The translations under genes were made by a program, and so were the position numbers. Shown piece by piece: positions 8,379-18,644 of a stretch of DNA of 64,000 bases. Positions within the stretch are counted from its first letter, which is position 1. Each line of letters begins with the position of its first letter. The notes under the pieces were generated by a model, which was given only the letters and a program-made list of their open reading frames with translations, had not been told where the DNA came from and searched no databases. Location of the stretch: contig NZ_CP118607.1 in assembly GCF_028898945.1 (NCBI RefSeq), positions 1,116,001 through 1,180,000 of the forward strand, read 5' to 3'. Source of the DNA: Pseudomonas sp. PSKL.D1. Lineage in GTDB: Bacteria > Pseudomonadota > Gammaproteobacteria > Pseudomonadales > Pseudomonadaceae.

Positions 8379-9632
8379 TCAAAGCAGATTCAGCGGGTAA
8401 CTCACAATCAACCGGTTCTCATCAAACGAATTGGTGCTGAAATCCCGGCGCATGGTCGAGTTGCGCCATTTCATGGACAAGTCTTTGAACGTTCCCGATT
8501 GCACCACGTATGCCAGCTCGGTTTCCCGCGCCCACTCCTTGCCATCGTCGATGCTGCCCGAGGTGACATTGTCGCCCTTGATGTAGCGGTTCATCAGGGT
8601 CAGCCCCGGGATGCCGACACTGACGAAGTTGAAGTCATGGCGCACCTGCCATGAACGTTCCTTGGCATTATCGAAGCTGGAGTTATAGCTGTCGTTGGCC
8701 AGGGTACCGCCGCTGGTGCCGTTGACCCGCAGCCAGGCATCGTCGCCACTGACCTTCTGCAGGCCAACGTAGAACGTGTTGCCCTTGTAGCGCGCCGACA
8801 GCATCGCCGAGGCGGTGCGGTTGTCGAGTTCGCCAGCACGTTCGGCACCGTCTTCCTTGCCGATGAAATAGCCGAGGTTGGCGCCGAGGGTCCACTCGCC
8901 AAGGGGTTGGCTGTGCACGAGGTTGATGTATTGCTGGCGGTAGATGTCCTTGAGCTGGGCATCCCACAGGCCAATCATCGTGCGCTTGTCGTTGAAGGTG
9001 TATTCACCGCCGCCGAAGTTGAAGCGGTCGGAGGTAAAGGCCGCACGGCCGTTGAGTGACATGTCTTCCATGCTGGCGTCGTTGCGCGGGCTGTTGCCAC
9101 GGAACTGGCCGGCGTAAAGGGTAAGGCCGTCGACTTCCTTTGAGGTGAGCTGACCGCCGCGGAAGGTTTGTGGCAGCGAGCGGCCGTCGTCGGAGCGCAG
9201 GATCGGCAGCACGGGCATCCATTCGCCGACTTTCAGCTCGGTTTGCGACAGCTTGGCCTTCAAGGCGACACCCAGGCGGCCGAAGTCGTCGGCGGGGCGG
9301 CCGTCGTCGTGCACCGGCAGCAGGTGAGTATTGGTGGTGCCTTTGCCGCCGTCGAGCTTGACCGAGTACAGGCCCAGCACGTCCACGCCGAAACCTACCG
9401 TGCCTTGGGTAAAGCCGGAGCGTGCATCGAGGATGAAGCTTTGGGTCCATTCTTCGCCCTTGGCCTGGGAGTGGGCCGGGTCGACGAAATTGCGGTTGAT
9501 GTAGAAGTTGCGCAGGTTGAGGGTAGCCTTGGCGTCCTCCATGAACCCGCCGTCGGCGGCGAATACGGGCAAGGCGCAGGACATGGCCAACAGGCCGGGC
9601 AGCAGCTGGCGTGCGGGTTGCGAAGTGCTCAT
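8379..9632 (-). CDS. OprD-family outer membrane porin (BenF-like)
   Basis: Outer membrane channel of 417 aa. It has a signal peptide (LLPGLLAMSCALPVFAA) followed by GFMEDAKATLNLRNFYINRNF, the typical OprD N-terminus. Alternating amphipathic strands run through the protein, and it ends VSYPLNLL. OprD porins admit small carboxylates or basic amino acids. The nearest pca genes and my memory of a BenF-like porin at this place in P. putida suggest an aromatic acid or dicarboxylate. The ATG at 9632 is preferred over an upstream in-frame start because the signal peptide follows it directly. Confidence 0.9.
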   Translation of the reverse strand: MSTSQPARQLLPGLLAMSCALPVFAADGGFMEDAKATLNLRNFYINRNFVDPAHSQAKGEEWTQSFILDARSGFTQGTVGFGVDVLGLYSVKLDGGKGTTNTHLLPVHDDGRPADDFGRLGVALKAKLSQTELKVGEWMPVLPILRSDDGRSLPQTFRGGQLTSKEVDGLTLYAGQFRGNSPRNDASMEDMSLNGRAAFTSDRFNFGGGEYTFNDKRTMIGLWDAQLKDIYRQQYINLVHSQPLGEWTLGANLGYFIGKEDGAERAGELDNRTASAMLSARYKGNTFYVGLQKVSGDDAWLRVNGTSGGTLANDSYNSSFDNAKERSWQVRHDFNFVSVGIPGLTLMNRYIKGDNVTSGSIDDGKEWARETELAYVVQSGTFKDLSMKWRNSTMRRDFSTNSFDENRLIVSYPLNLL

Positions 9633-9812
9633 CTGTCGTGGATCTCTTGTTTTTATGGGCGAGCCGGTCTGCTGCAGGATGCGGCCTGCAGGCGCGGGTC
9701 TTTTTTGTGATGAACTGTGCAACGTTGCGAGGAGGATGGTGCGGTGTTGGCAAGGGGTGAGGCAATTCGCCGCAAACGGAAGGGGGCGATAATCGAACGG
9801 AATGTTCCAAGC

Positions 9813-9830
9813 AGTTAACCGGAGTTAACT
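9813..9830. promoter_or_regulatory. Inverted repeat upstream of the porin gene
   Basis: Perfect 7-bp arms AGTTAAC (9813-9819) and GTTAACT (9824-9830) around CGGA, with a second short dyad GGAA-TG-TTCC at 9800-9809. They lie about 180 bp upstream of the porin start. This could be the operator of the adjacent LysR regulator, but the distance is large and no binding evidence is available. Confidence 0.4.
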
Positions 9831-9833
9831 GTG

Positions 9834-9950
9834 TGTAGGAGCGGCCTTGTGTCGCGAACGGGCTGCGTAGCAGCCCCGGCAATTTCAGCCGCGAAGCTGC
9901 AATCTTGGGGCTGCTACGCAGCCCTTTCGCGACACAAGGCCGCTCCTACA
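9834..9950. repeat. Long REP inverted pair (about 117 bp)
   Basis: Same composite as at 6558-6675: TGTAGGAGCGGCCTTGTGTC at the left end, an inner GGGCTGCGTAGCAGCCC palindrome, and the complementary end GCCGCTCCTACA at 9939-9950. It ends 5 bp from the ttgC stop codon and separates ttgC from the porin promoter region. Confidence 0.92.
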
Positions 9951-9955
9951 GGCGA

Positions 9956-11398
9956 TCAGCGTTTGGCGGTTTGCTGATTGGCCTGCCCGGTTTGCTCGTA
10001 CCAGCCACCGCCGAGTGCCTTGTACAGGTTGACCTCGCTGGTCAGCTGCGAAAGGCGGTCGGTGATCAGCGACTGCTGGGCGCTGAACAGGTTGCGTTGG
10101 GCATCAAGGAAGGTCAGGTTGCTGTCGATGCCGATGCGGTAGCGGCGTTCGGCCAGGCGGTAGTAGTCCTGGTTCGCCTGCACCAGGTCGCGTTGCGCCT
10201 GCAGCTGCTCTTCGAAGGTTTTGCGCGCCGTCAGGCCATCGGAGACTTCCTGGAAGGCGGTCTGGATGGTTTTTTCGTACTTGGCGACGTTGATGTCCTT
10301 CTGGATCTTCGAGTAGTCCAGGCTGGCCTTCAGGCTGCCTGCATTGAAGATCGGCAGGTTGATCTGCGGCTGGAACAGCCAGGTGCCCTGGCCGCCTGCG
10401 AACAGGTGGCCCATGTCGGGGCTCAGGCTACCGGCATTGGCGGTCAGGCTGATGCTCGGGAAGAACGCTGCGCGGGCCGCGCCGATGTTGGCGTTGGCGG
10501 CCTTGAGCAGGTGTTCGGCTTCCTGGATGTCCGGGCGGCGCTGGAGCACGTCCGATGGCAGGCCGGCTGGCACTTCCGCCAACTGGTCGGCATCGAGCTT
10601 CAGCGCTTGTGGCAGGTTGGCCGGGATGCCGGTGCCGAGCAGTACAGCCAGGCTATTGGCGTCCTGGGCGACCAGGCGCTGGTACTGCGAGTACTTGACC
10701 CGCGCGCCTTCCACGGCGGTGCGCGCCTGGCTGACGTCGAGTGCCGAAGCCACCCCCACCTCATTGCTGCGGCGGGTGAGGTTGTAGCTTTCCTCGTAGG
10801 TTTTCAGTGTGTCTTCGGTCAGCTTGAACAGCGCCTGGTCGGCCTGCCACGTGTAGTAGGCGTTGGCCACGCTGGCCACCAGGGCGATCTGCGTGGAGCG
10901 GCGCGCCTGCTCGCTGGACAGGTAGGTTTCCAGGGCCTGTTCGGTCAGGCTGCGTACCCGGCCGAACAGGTCCAGCTCGTAAGCGCTGACGCCCAGGGTG
11001 GCAGAATACTGGCTGGTGATGCCGGCTTCGCCGCTGGTCGACATGTTTGCTGGCACCCGCTGGCGGCTGCCGCTGCCAGTGGCCGAAACCGCCGGGAACA
11101 GGTCTGCCCGCTGGATACGGTACTGGGCGCGGTAGGCGTCGATGTTCAACGCCGCCACGCGCAGGTCGCGGTTGTTTTCCAGCGAAGTCTGGATCAATTG
11201 CTGCAGCGCCGGGTCATGGAAGAACTGGCGCCAGCCCTGTTCTGCGGCTGCCACGTCGGCCGCCTGGGCCGGCGAGTACGCAGGGCCTTGCGGCCACTGC
11301 GCTGCCACCGGCGATTCCGGGGTCTGGTAATCAGGGATCAGCGAGCAGCCGCCAAGAATGAAAGCGGTTACCGCCAGGGACAACAAAGACTTGGTCAT
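9956..11398 (-). CDS. ttgC: Outer membrane channel lipoprotein of the TtgABC efflux pump
   Basis: TolC/OprM-type outer membrane factor (480 aa) that forms the exit duct of a tripartite RND pump. The lipoprotein signal [20 protein letters not shown] ends in a lipobox with the acylated cysteine at residue 18. Two outer membrane efflux protein repeats with long coiled-coil helices follow. The ATG overlaps the ttgB stop by 4 bp. With ttgB, ttgA and the divergent ttgR it makes the TtgABC locus that exports antibiotics, flavonoids and solvents in P. putida. It is equivalent to MexAB-OprM in P. aeruginosa. Confidence 0.95.
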   Translation of the reverse strand: MTKSLLSLAVTAFILGGCSLIPDYQTPESPVAAQWPQGPAYSPAQAADVAAAEQGWRQFFHDPALQQLIQTSLENNRDLRVAALNIDAYRAQYRIQRADLFPAVSATGSGSRQRVPANMSTSGEAGITSQYSATLGVSAYELDLFGRVRSLTEQALETYLSSEQARRSTQIALVASVANAYYTWQADQALFKLTEDTLKTYEESYNLTRRSNEVGVASALDVSQARTAVEGARVKYSQYQRLVAQDANSLAVLLGTGIPANLPQALKLDADQLAEVPAGLPSDVLQRRPDIQEAEHLLKAANANIGAARAAFFPSISLTANAGSLSPDMGHLFAGGQGTWLFQPQINLPIFNAGSLKASLDYSKIQKDINVAKYEKTIQTAFQEVSDGLTARKTFEEQLQAQRDLVQANQDYYRLAERRYRIGIDSNLTFLDAQRNLFSAQQSLITDRLSQLTSEVNLYKALGGGWYEQTGQANQQTAKR

Positions 11399-14300
11399 TG
11401 CCCAGCCTCATAACGTGGAGTTTCAGGGGTGGCGTCTTTTTCCGGCTCTTTGCTGCCGAACAGCGACGACACTGCGACGAAGAATAGCGGTACCCAGAAG
11501 ATGGCCAACACGGTGGCGCTGATCATGCCGCCGATCACGCCGGTGCCGATGGCATGCTGGCTGCCGGCGCCCGCGCCGCTGGCGATAGTCAACGGTACCA
11601 CGCCGAGGATGAACGCCAGCGAGGTCATGATGATCGGGCGCAGACGCATGCGGCACGCCTCGATGGCGGCGTCATACAGGCTGCGGCCCTGCTCGTGCAG
11701 TTCCTTGGCGAATTCCACGATCAGGATGGCGTTTTTCGCCGCCAGGCCGATGGTGGTCAACAGGCCGACCAGGAAGTACACGTCGTTGGACAACCCGCGC
11801 AAGCTGGTGGCGAGCAGCGCACCGATAATCCCCAGTGGCACTACCAGCACGACGGCGATCGGGATCGACCAGCTTTCGTACAGGGCTGCCAGGCACAGGA
11901 ACACGAACAGTACCGAGAGGGCGAACAGCGCCGGCATTTGCGAGCCGGAGAGTTTTTCCTCGTAGGACATGCCGGTCCAGGAGTAGCCGATACCTGCCGG
12001 CAGTTCGCCCGCGATGCGCTCGACTTCGGCCATGGCTTCACCGGTACTGTAGCCAGGGGCTGGCGCACCGAGGATTTCCATCGCTTCAACGCCGTTGTAG
12101 CGGGACAACTTCGGCGAACCGTAGCTCCACTCACCTTTGGCGAAGGAGGAGAATGGCACCATTTCGCCAGCGCCGTTACGTACGTACCACTTCTGCAGGT
12201 CTTCCGGGCTCATCCGCGAGTTGGGTTCACCCTGGATGTACACCTTCTTGACCCGGCCACGGTCGATGAAGTCGTTGACGTAGCTGGCACCCAGCGCAAT
12301 CGACAGGGTGTTGTTGATGTCCGAAATGGTCACGCCAAGGGCGCTGGCACGTTCGTCATCGATGGTCAGCTGGTACTGCGGCTCATCGTTCAGGCCGTTC
12401 GGGCGCACGGCGGTCAGAATCTTGCTTTGCGCTGCCTTGGCCAGGAACTGGTTGCGCGCTTCCATCAGCTTGGCGTGGCCGACACCGCCGCGGTCCTGCA
12501 GGAACACGTCGAAGCCGGTGGCGTTACCCAGCTCCAGTACCGCAGGCGGGGCGAAGGCGAACACCATCGCATCGCGGAAGGTGAAGAAGTGCTGCTGGGC
12601 ACGCTGGGCCAGGGCGAACACGCTGTTTTCCTTGGAGCGCTCGCCCCATGGTTTGAGCATGATGAACGCCATACCCGAGCTCTGGCCACGGCCGGCAAAG
12701 TTGAAGCCGTTCACGGTGAATACCGAAGCTACCGTGTCGGACTCTTCGCTGAGCAGGTACTCACGCATCTGGTCGACCACCACCTGGGTGCGCTCGGCAC
12801 TGGAGCCAGCCGGGGTCTGTACCTGGGCGAACAGTACGCCTTGGTCTTCCTCGGGCAGGAACGCGGTCGGGATGCGGGCGAACAGCCAGATCATGCCGAC
12901 AACGATCAGGGCGTAGGCCAGCAGGAACGGCACCTTGTTGCGCAGAATGGTGCCGACGCTGCGTTCGTAGCCTACGACGCTGCGGTCGAAGTTACGGTTG
13001 AACCAGCCGAAGAAGCCACGCTTGGCCACATGGTGCTCGCCCTTCTTCAGCGGCTTGAGCATGGTGGCGCACAGCGCCGGGGTGAAGATCAGGGCAACCA
13101 GTACCGACAGGCCCATCGCCGACACAATGGTGATGGAGAACTGCCGGTAGATCACACCCGTGGAGCCACCGAAGAACGCCATTGGCAGCAGTACCGCCGA
13201 CAGCACCAGGGCAATACCCACCAGCGCACCCTGGATCTGTTCCATGGAGCGCTTGGTGGCCTCTTTGGGGGGTAACCCTTCTTCGGACATCACCCGCTCG
13301 ACGTTCTCCACCACGACGATGGCGTCGTCCACCAGCAAGCCGATGGCCAGTACCATGGCGAACATGGTCAGGGTGTTGATGCTGAAGCCCGCAGCGGCCA
13401 GGATGCCGAAGGTACCCAGCAACACCACCGGTACGGTCATGGTGGTGATGATGGTGGCGCGGAAGTTCTGCAGGAACAGGTACATCACCAGGAACACCAG
13501 CACCACGGCTTCGATCAGGGTGTGGATTACCCCGCTGATCGATTCGGTGACCACTGGGGTGGTGTCATACGGGAATACCGCCTTGACCCCTGGCGGGAAG
13601 AACGGCTCCAGGTCGCTGATGGTCTGGCGCAGCGCCTTGGCGGTGTCCAGTGCGTTGGCGCCGGTCGCCAGCTTGACCGCAAGGCCCGAGGCCGGCTTGC
13701 CGTTGAACTGGGCGCTGACCGCGTAGTTTTCACCGCCCAGGCCCACTTGGGCCACATCACCCAAGCGTACTTGCGAGCCGTCGCTGTTGACCTTGAGCAG
13801 AATCTTTTCGAACTGCTCGGCGGTTTGCAGGCGGGTCTTGCCGATGATGGTGGCGTTCAGCTGGGTGCCTGGCATGGCGGGCAGGCCGCCGAGCTGGCCG
13901 GACGACACCTGCACGTTCTGTGCGGCGACGGCGGTCTTGACGTCAACCGGGGTCAGCTGGAACTTGTTCAGCTTGGCCGGATCGAGCCAGATACGCATGG
14001 CGTACTGGGCACCGAACACCTGGAAGTCACCCACACCGGCGGTGCGCGAGATAGGGTCCTGCATGTTCGAGACGATGTAGTTGGCCAAGTCGTCCTTGGT
14101 CATGCTGCCGTCTTCAGACACCAGGCCAATCACCAGCAGGAAGTTCTTCACTGCCTTGGTGACGCGGATACCTTGCTGCTGCACTTCTTGCGGCAGCAGT
14201 GGGGTGGCCAGGTTGAGCTTGTTCTGCACCTGCACCTGCGCGGTATCAGGGTTGGTGCCCTGCTCGAAGGTGGCGGTGATGGTCATGCTGCCGTCGGAGT

Positions 14301-14547
14301 TGGACTCCGAAGACACATAACGCAGGTTGTCGATACCGTTGAGCTGCTGCTCGATCACCTGCACCACGGTGTCCTGCACGGTTTGCGCCGAGGCGCCCGG
14401 GTAGGTCACGGCGATGGCGATGGCCGGTGGGGCAATGCTCGGGTACTGGTTGATCGGTAGCTTCAGGATCGACAAGGCGCCGACCAGCATGATCACCAAG
14501 GCGATCACCCAAGCGAAGATCGGGCGATCGATAAAGAACTTCGACAT
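11395..14547 (-). CDS. ttgB: RND multidrug efflux inner membrane transporter
   Basis: Proton-driven RND pump (1050 aa, normal HAE1 length) of the inner membrane, starting [20 protein letters not shown]. Twelve transmembrane segments and two large periplasmic loops are expected. TM4 contains [16 protein letters not shown] with the paired aspartates of proton relay, and the FG-rich loop [14 protein letters not shown] follows the AcrB pattern. It sits 3 bp after ttgA and overlaps ttgC. The order A-B-C and its sequence place it with TtgB/MexB/AcrB, not with the more distant RND families. Confidence 0.96.
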   Translation of the reverse strand: MSKFFIDRPIFAWVIALVIMLVGALSILKLPINQYPSIAPPAIAIAVTYPGASAQTVQDTVVQVIEQQLNGIDNLRYVSSESNSDGSMTITATFEQGTNPDTAQVQVQNKLNLATPLLPQEVQQQGIRVTKAVKNFLLVIGLVSEDGSMTKDDLANYIVSNMQDPISRTAGVGDFQVFGAQYAMRIWLDPAKLNKFQLTPVDVKTAVAAQNVQVSSGQLGGLPAMPGTQLNATIIGKTRLQTAEQFEKILLKVNSDGSQVRLGDVAQVGLGGENYAVSAQFNGKPASGLAVKLATGANALDTAKALRQTISDLEPFFPPGVKAVFPYDTTPVVTESISGVIHTLIEAVVLVFLVMYLFLQNFRATIITTMTVPVVLLGTFGILAAAGFSINTLTMFAMVLAIGLLVDDAIVVVENVERVMSEEGLPPKEATKRSMEQIQGALVGIALVLSAVLLPMAFFGGSTGVIYRQFSITIVSAMGLSVLVALIFTPALCATMLKPLKKGEHHVAKRGFFGWFNRNFDRSVVGYERSVGTILRNKVPFLLAYALIVVGMIWLFARIPTAFLPEEDQGVLFAQVQTPAGSSAERTQVVVDQMREYLLSEESDTVASVFTVNGFNFAGRGQSSGMAFIMLKPWGERSKENSVFALAQRAQQHFFTFRDAMVFAFAPPAVLELGNATGFDVFLQDRGGVGHAKLMEARNQFLAKAAQSKILTAVRPNGLNDEPQYQLTIDDERASALGVTISDINNTLSIALGASYVNDFIDRGRVKKVYIQGEPNSRMSPEDLQKWYVRNGAGEMVPFSSFAKGEWSYGSPKLSRYNGVEAMEILGAPAPGYSTGEAMAEVERIAGELPAGIGYSWTGMSYEEKLSGSQMPALFALSVLFVFLCLAALYESWSIPIAVVLVVPLGIIGALLATSLRGLSNDVYFLVGLLTTIGLAAKNAILIVEFAKELHEQGRSLYDAAIEACRMRLRPIIMTSLAFILGVVPLTIASGAGAGSQHAIGTGVIGGMISATVLAIFWVPLFFVAVSSLFGSKEPEKDATPETPRYEAGQ

Positions 14548-14550
14548 GGT

Positions 14551-15705
14551 TTACTCCGCTTTGGCGTCTGCTTTGGCCGCGTTGGCCTGGTCAGGGTTGC
14601 CCGGCTTTTTCACGTTGGTGGCGTCGCTGACTTTCACTTCCACACCCGGACGCACGTACTGCAGGCCCTCGGTGATAAGGCGGTCACCCGCGTTCAGGCC
14701 TTCCTCGATCAGCCAGTCGCTGCCCAGGGTGCGGCTGGCCTTGAGCTGGCGCAGTTCGACCTTGTTTTCCTGGTTGACCACCAGTGCGGTCGGCGCGCCT
14801 TTGAGGTCGCGGGTCACGCCCTGTTGCGGGGCCAGGATCGCGTTGCTGTTGACCCCGGCCTTCAGGCGCGCATGCACGAACATGCCTGGCAGCAGGGTGT
14901 GATCGGGGTTGGGGAAGATGGCGCGCAGGGTGACGGAACCGGTGGTCTCATCGACTGCCACTTCGGAGAACTCCAGGCGGCCTTCACCTTTGAACAGGCT
15001 GCCATCTTCCAGCACCAGTTGCACCGAGGCGGCGTTGGCGCCGGCTTTCTGCAGTTGGCCGCTTTCCAGGTCACGGCGCAGCTTGAGCAACTCGGCGGTG
15101 GACTGGGTAACGTCGACGTAGATCGGGTCGAGCTGCTGGATGGTGGCCATGGCGTTGGTCTGGCCGTTGCTCACCAGCGCACCTTCGGTGAACGAAGAAC
15201 GGCCAATGCGGCCGCTGATCGGTGCCAGGACCTTGGTGTAGCGCAGGTCGATCTGAGCGCTCTTGAGCGATGCCTCTGCCTGCAATCGTTTGGCATTGGC
15301 GTCGTCGTATTCCTGCTTCGACACGGCCTGCTCGTCGATCAGTTGCTTGTAGCGTTCGGCCAGCGAGCGAGTAGCCTGCAGGTTGGCCTGGGCGTTTGCC
15401 AGGGTGGCTTCGTAAACGGCCGGGTCGATCTGGTAGAGCTGCTGGCCTTCCTTGACCTCGCTGCCTTCCTTGAACAGGCGCTTGAGGATGATGCCATTGA
15501 CCTGCGGGCGCACTTCGGCCACGCGATAGGCACTGGTACGCCCTGGCAGTTCCGAGGTCAGGGTGAAGGCTTGCGGTTGCAGGGTCACGACGCCGACCAG
15601 AGGAGCCTGCGCTGCGGGCGCGGCTTCTTCTTTCTTGCAGCCACTTAGCAGGGTTGCCAGGGCGACGGCGGAAACCAGAGCGGTAACGGCTGGCTTGAAT
15701 TGCAT
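14551..15705 (-). CDS. ttgA: RND efflux periplasmic adaptor lipoprotein
   Basis: Membrane fusion protein (384 aa) bridging TtgB and TtgC. The N-terminus MQFKPAVTALVSAVALATLLSGCKK contains lipobox LSGC with the acylated C23. A lipoyl domain (EVRPQVNGIILKRLF and later VLAPISGRIGRSSF), an alpha-hairpin (residues about 100-170) and a beta-barrel domain follow. The C-terminus is charged and Ala/Lys-rich. It is first gene of the ttgABC operon, and its promoter region contains the TtgR operator at 15811-15832. Confidence 0.95.
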   Translation of the reverse strand: MQFKPAVTALVSAVALATLLSGCKKEEAAPAAQAPLVGVVTLQPQAFTLTSELPGRTSAYRVAEVRPQVNGIILKRLFKEGSEVKEGQQLYQIDPAVYEATLANAQANLQATRSLAERYKQLIDEQAVSKQEYDDANAKRLQAEASLKSAQIDLRYTKVLAPISGRIGRSSFTEGALVSNGQTNAMATIQQLDPIYVDVTQSTAELLKLRRDLESGQLQKAGANAASVQLVLEDGSLFKGEGRLEFSEVAVDETTGSVTLRAIFPNPDHTLLPGMFVHARLKAGVNSNAILAPQQGVTRDLKGAPTALVVNQENKVELRQLKASRTLGSDWLIEEGLNAGDRLITEGLQYVRPGVEVKVSDATNVKKPGNPDQANAAKADAKAE

Positions 15706-15810
15706 GAGGATCCTCGGGTCGCTAGAGCTGGGAGTTGCTCAAGAGTAGTGGAAGAGTCTTGTCAGAAAAATATCTATCCGTGTGGATAAATAGCTTACTA
15801 ACGAATATAC

Positions 15811-15832
15811 TTACATTCACGGTTGTTTGTAA
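15811..15832. promoter_or_regulatory. TtgR operator in the ttgA-ttgR intergenic region
   Basis: An inverted repeat TTACATTCAC...GTTTGTAA (centre GGTT), 106 bp upstream of ttgA and 129 bp upstream of ttgR. It closely matches the TtgR-binding palindrome I remember from P. putida DOT-T1E, which overlaps both promoters and is released when TtgR binds flavonoids, chloramphenicol or solvents. The match is from memory; the divergent arrangement is seen directly. Confidence 0.85.
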
Positions 15833-15961
15833 ATACCGCTGGGTGGTACCTGGTTACTACCACAGCCCTTGATTTGCCCATCCGGCAGTCACCCTGCAGA
15901 GGTGAACCCGGCGATTTCCCCGCAGCGGCGTGCATGCGGGCCCAGATGAGGTTGTACTGCC

Positions 15962-16594
15962 ATGGTCCGTCGAACCAAAGAAGAAGCCCAGGAAACCCGC
16001 GCCCAGATTATCGAGGCAGCGGAACGGGCCTTCTACAAGCGCGGAGTTGCGCGAACCACCCTGGCCGACATCGCCGAACTGGCGGGCGTGACCCGTGGGG
16101 CGATCTACTGGCACTTCAACAACAAGGCGGAACTGGTGCAGGCACTGCTGGACAGCCTGCACGAAACCCATGACCACCTGGCACGCGCCAGCGAGAGCGA
16201 GGACGAACTGGACCCGCTGGGCTGCATGCGCAAGCTGCTTCTGCAGGTGTTCAACGAGCTGGTGCTGGACGCCCGTACCCGGCGTATCAATGAAATCCTG
16301 CATCACAAGTGCGAGTTCACCGATGACATGTGTGAAATCCGCCAGCAGCGCCAGGGCGCAGTGGTGGACTGCCATGAGAGCATTGTCCTGGCGTTGGCCA
16401 ATGCCGTGCGCCGCGGCCAGTTGCCTGCGGAGCTTGATGTAGAGCGTGCGGCCGTGGCCTTGTTTGCCTATGTGGATGGCCTGATCGGGCGCTGGTTGCT
16501 GCTGCCGGACAGTTTCGAACTGTTACGCGATGCCGAAAAATGGGTCGACACCGGGCTGGATATGCTGCGCTTGAGCCCTGCATTGCGCAAATGA
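15962..16594 (+). CDS. ttgR: TetR-family repressor of ttgABC
   Basis: TetR-type repressor (210 aa). The N-terminal helix-turn-helix spans about residues 30-52 ([20 protein letters not shown] then WHF), and an all-helical ligand-binding domain follows. It is transcribed divergently from ttgABC with the operator between. In P. putida TtgR represses both units and is induced by plant phenolics and antibiotics. The ATG at 15962 begins the standard [13 protein letters not shown] sequence. Confidence 0.95.
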   Translation: MVRRTKEEAQETRAQIIEAAERAFYKRGVARTTLADIAELAGVTRGAIYWHFNNKAELVQALLDSLHETHDHLARASESEDELDPLGCMRKLLLQVFNELVLDARTRRINEILHHKCEFTDDMCEIRQQRQGAVVDCHESIVLALANAVRRGQLPAELDVERAAVALFAYVDGLIGRWLLLPDSFELLRDAEKWVDTGLDMLRLSPALRK

Positions 16595-16673
16595 CACTTT
16601 GTTAAGGATTGTGAGGGAGTGTTTTCCCTTTGTATTAACAGTGCATTAAGCCCCGCTGGCCTGAGCTGCTGTT

Positions 16674-16804
16674 TGTAGGAGCGGCCTTGCCGGGGCGCCG
16701 GACCGGTCGGAAAGGGCTGCGAAGCGGCCCCAGGATTGCGGCTTCGCAACAGTAATTGCCGGGGCTGCTTCGCAGCCCTTTCGCGACACGAGGCCGCTCC
16801 CACA
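16674..16804. repeat. Composite REP inverted pair
   Basis: Outer ends TGTAGGAGCGGCCTTGCCGG and GAGGCCGCTCCCACA enclose a GGGCTGCGAAGCGGCCC palindrome. One half carries the GCCGGACCGGTCGG variant also seen at 53749-53806, so the element looks like a hybrid of two REP subtypes. It lies between the convergent ends of ttgR and the MFS exporter, 2 bp from the latter's stop. Confidence 0.88.
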
Positions 16805-16806
16805 GG

Positions 16807-18258
16807 TTAACGGCCACGCAACTGCCTGTCCGGCAGCACCAGTGCGGCCACAAGCCCCATCAGGGCAATCACGGCGCTACCCAGCAGCAGGTGGCGGAAC
16901 GTTTCGAGCAAACGAGCCTGCGTCAGTGGGTCCGGTTCACCTGCCTGCAAACTGCCCAGCAACGGGTTACCCATCAGTTCAAACCCGCCTTGATGCAAGA
17001 GCGCCAGCAACAGGCTGGACATGCACGCCACCCCCATCGCACCGCCAAGTGAGCGGAACAGGTTGGTGGTGCTGGTGGCAACGCCGATGTCTTTGATGTC
17101 TACAGCGCTTTGTGTGCCGACCAGTGACGTCGGGAACTGCAAACCACAGGCAATACCGGTTAGTAGCATGAACAGGCCACTGAGCAGCGTGGATTGTGGT
17201 GGTGTGCAGGCCATGCCGAAGATGGCCAGTGGCATCAGGATTGCCCCGGCCAGAATCTGTGGTTTGAAGCGGCCGGTGAAGCTGGTCATGCGCCCGCCGG
17301 TGAATGCGCCTATGGGTAGGCCGATGGCCAGTGGCAGAAGGTGCAACGCGGCGCTGTCGGCGCCCGCGCCGGTAATGCCCTGGTAACGCAAAGGCATCAG
17401 CATGGTGAGTGAAATCGACTGAAAGCTGGCGAAGAAGATGGTCACCCAGCACAGCACCGCCACGCGGTTGCCGAACAGCCCCATGGGCAGCAATGGCTCT
17501 TGGCAGCGCCGTTCATGTGCGATGAACAAGGCCACGCCGAGGCCGGCACAGGCAAACAGGGTGAGCACAGCCGGTGCGCTCCATGCCTGGCCTTGCCCGA
17601 CCAGCGTGATGCCGAGCAGCAGGCTACCCAAGCCGAGAATCAACAGCACGGCACCCAGGTAATCCACATTTGCTTGGCGACGTTGTACCGGCATGCCCGC
17701 CAACGCGCGACGAATAGCCCACAGTGCGATCAGCCCCAGAGGTACGTTGATCCAGAACACCCAGCGCCAGGACAGGTATTCGGTCAACCATCCGCCCAGT
17801 ACCGGGCCGGCCACGCTGGCCACCGCGTACATGCTGCTGAAGTATCCCTGGTAGCGGCCCCGTTCGCGCGGTGGCACGAAGTCACCGATGATCGCCTGGC
17901 TTACCGAAACCATGCCACCTGCGCCAATGCCCTGCAGCACTCTGGCAATAACCAGTTGTTGCATGTCCTGGGCCAGGGCGCAGGCGATCGAGGCCAGCGT
18001 GAACACGCTGATGCCGGTGAGGATCATGCGCCGACGCCCGTACAGGTCACCCAGCTTGCCGTAGATCGGCACGGCGATGGTCATTGCCACCATGTACCCG
18101 GAGATGATCCAGGCCAGTAAACCCACATCGTTGAATCGAGCGGAGATGGCCGGCAGTGAAACGGCGACGATGGTCTGGTCGAGCGCGCCAAGGAAGATTG
18201 CCAGCATCAGGGCGATCAAAACGTTGCGCAGGGCTATGGGGGGCAGGGCGGCGGTCAC
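16807..18258 (-). CDS. MFS drug exporter, DHA2 (EmrB/QacA) family, 14 TM
   Basis: Major facilitator exporter of 483 aa with about 14 hydrophobic segments. Motif A appears as GKLGDLYGRRRM, and the N-terminal ALDQTIVAVSLPAIS corresponds to the D-x-T-x-V-x-x-A-x-P motif of the EmrB/QacA type. QAIIGDFVPPRERGRYQG is the usual loop after TM4. It probably exports cations, drugs or biocides. It stands alone on the minus strand, divergent from the oxaloacetate decarboxylase gene, with no adaptor gene beside it. Confidence 0.9.
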   Translation of the reverse strand: MTAALPPIALRNVLIALMLAIFLGALDQTIVAVSLPAISARFNDVGLLAWIISGYMVAMTIAVPIYGKLGDLYGRRRMILTGISVFTLASIACALAQDMQQLVIARVLQGIGAGGMVSVSQAIIGDFVPPRERGRYQGYFSSMYAVASVAGPVLGGWLTEYLSWRWVFWINVPLGLIALWAIRRALAGMPVQRRQANVDYLGAVLLILGLGSLLLGITLVGQGQAWSAPAVLTLFACAGLGVALFIAHERRCQEPLLPMGLFGNRVAVLCWVTIFFASFQSISLTMLMPLRYQGITGAGADSAALHLLPLAIGLPIGAFTGGRMTSFTGRFKPQILAGAILMPLAIFGMACTPPQSTLLSGLFMLLTGIACGLQFPTSLVGTQSAVDIKDIGVATSTTNLFRSLGGAMGVACMSSLLLALLHQGGFELMGNPLLGSLQAGEPDPLTQARLLETFRHLLLGSAVIALMGLVAALVLPDRQLRGR

Positions 18259-18644
18259 GGATGCACCTTGGCTGGGTATGGCAGTTGCATGTGCTAATCA
18301 TCGGCGCACACACGATCAATGCCACAAATTGTAACCCGAGTTAGGTAGCTTCCTATGTACTATCTGCATCCCCTATGCAAGATCGGCATTGGCACATTCA
18401 TCCAGCGGTACATGGCTGCGTGATATCGTTGGTATGCCACAGCAGCTGAATACCGCGGCTTGCACCAGCATGGTGCAGCAAATTGCCGCAGGTTTTCCTG
18501 GCGCTGTATCCCACACCTTTTATTCCTCTGCCTGCATGTCGAGCATGACCGCCCAGATGGCGACGGTTGGAACAGGTCAGGTAGACCCGATTCAGGGGTC
18601 GGTAGCAACCGTTCAGTTTCTACATATATATAAGCGGAGTGATC
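18259..18644. other. 386-bp divergent intergenic region
   Basis: Non-coding stretch between the DHA2 exporter (minus) and the oxaloacetate decarboxylase (plus). It contains an AT-rich run TACATATATATAAG (18621-18634) just before the ribosome site of the downstream gene. I see no convincing promoter pair, RNA gene or conserved small ORF. Confidence 0.5.

Noticed and set aside
11554..13275. 573-codon open frame on the plus strand within ttgB
   Set aside because: Antisense shadow of the RND pump gene; composition is dominated by Gln, His and Gly with no recognisable domain.
18389..18405. Possible sigma-54 promoter (TTGGCACATTCATCC) before oxaloacetate decarboxylase
   Set aside because: The -24-like half is present, but the -12 GC is missing at the required spacing.
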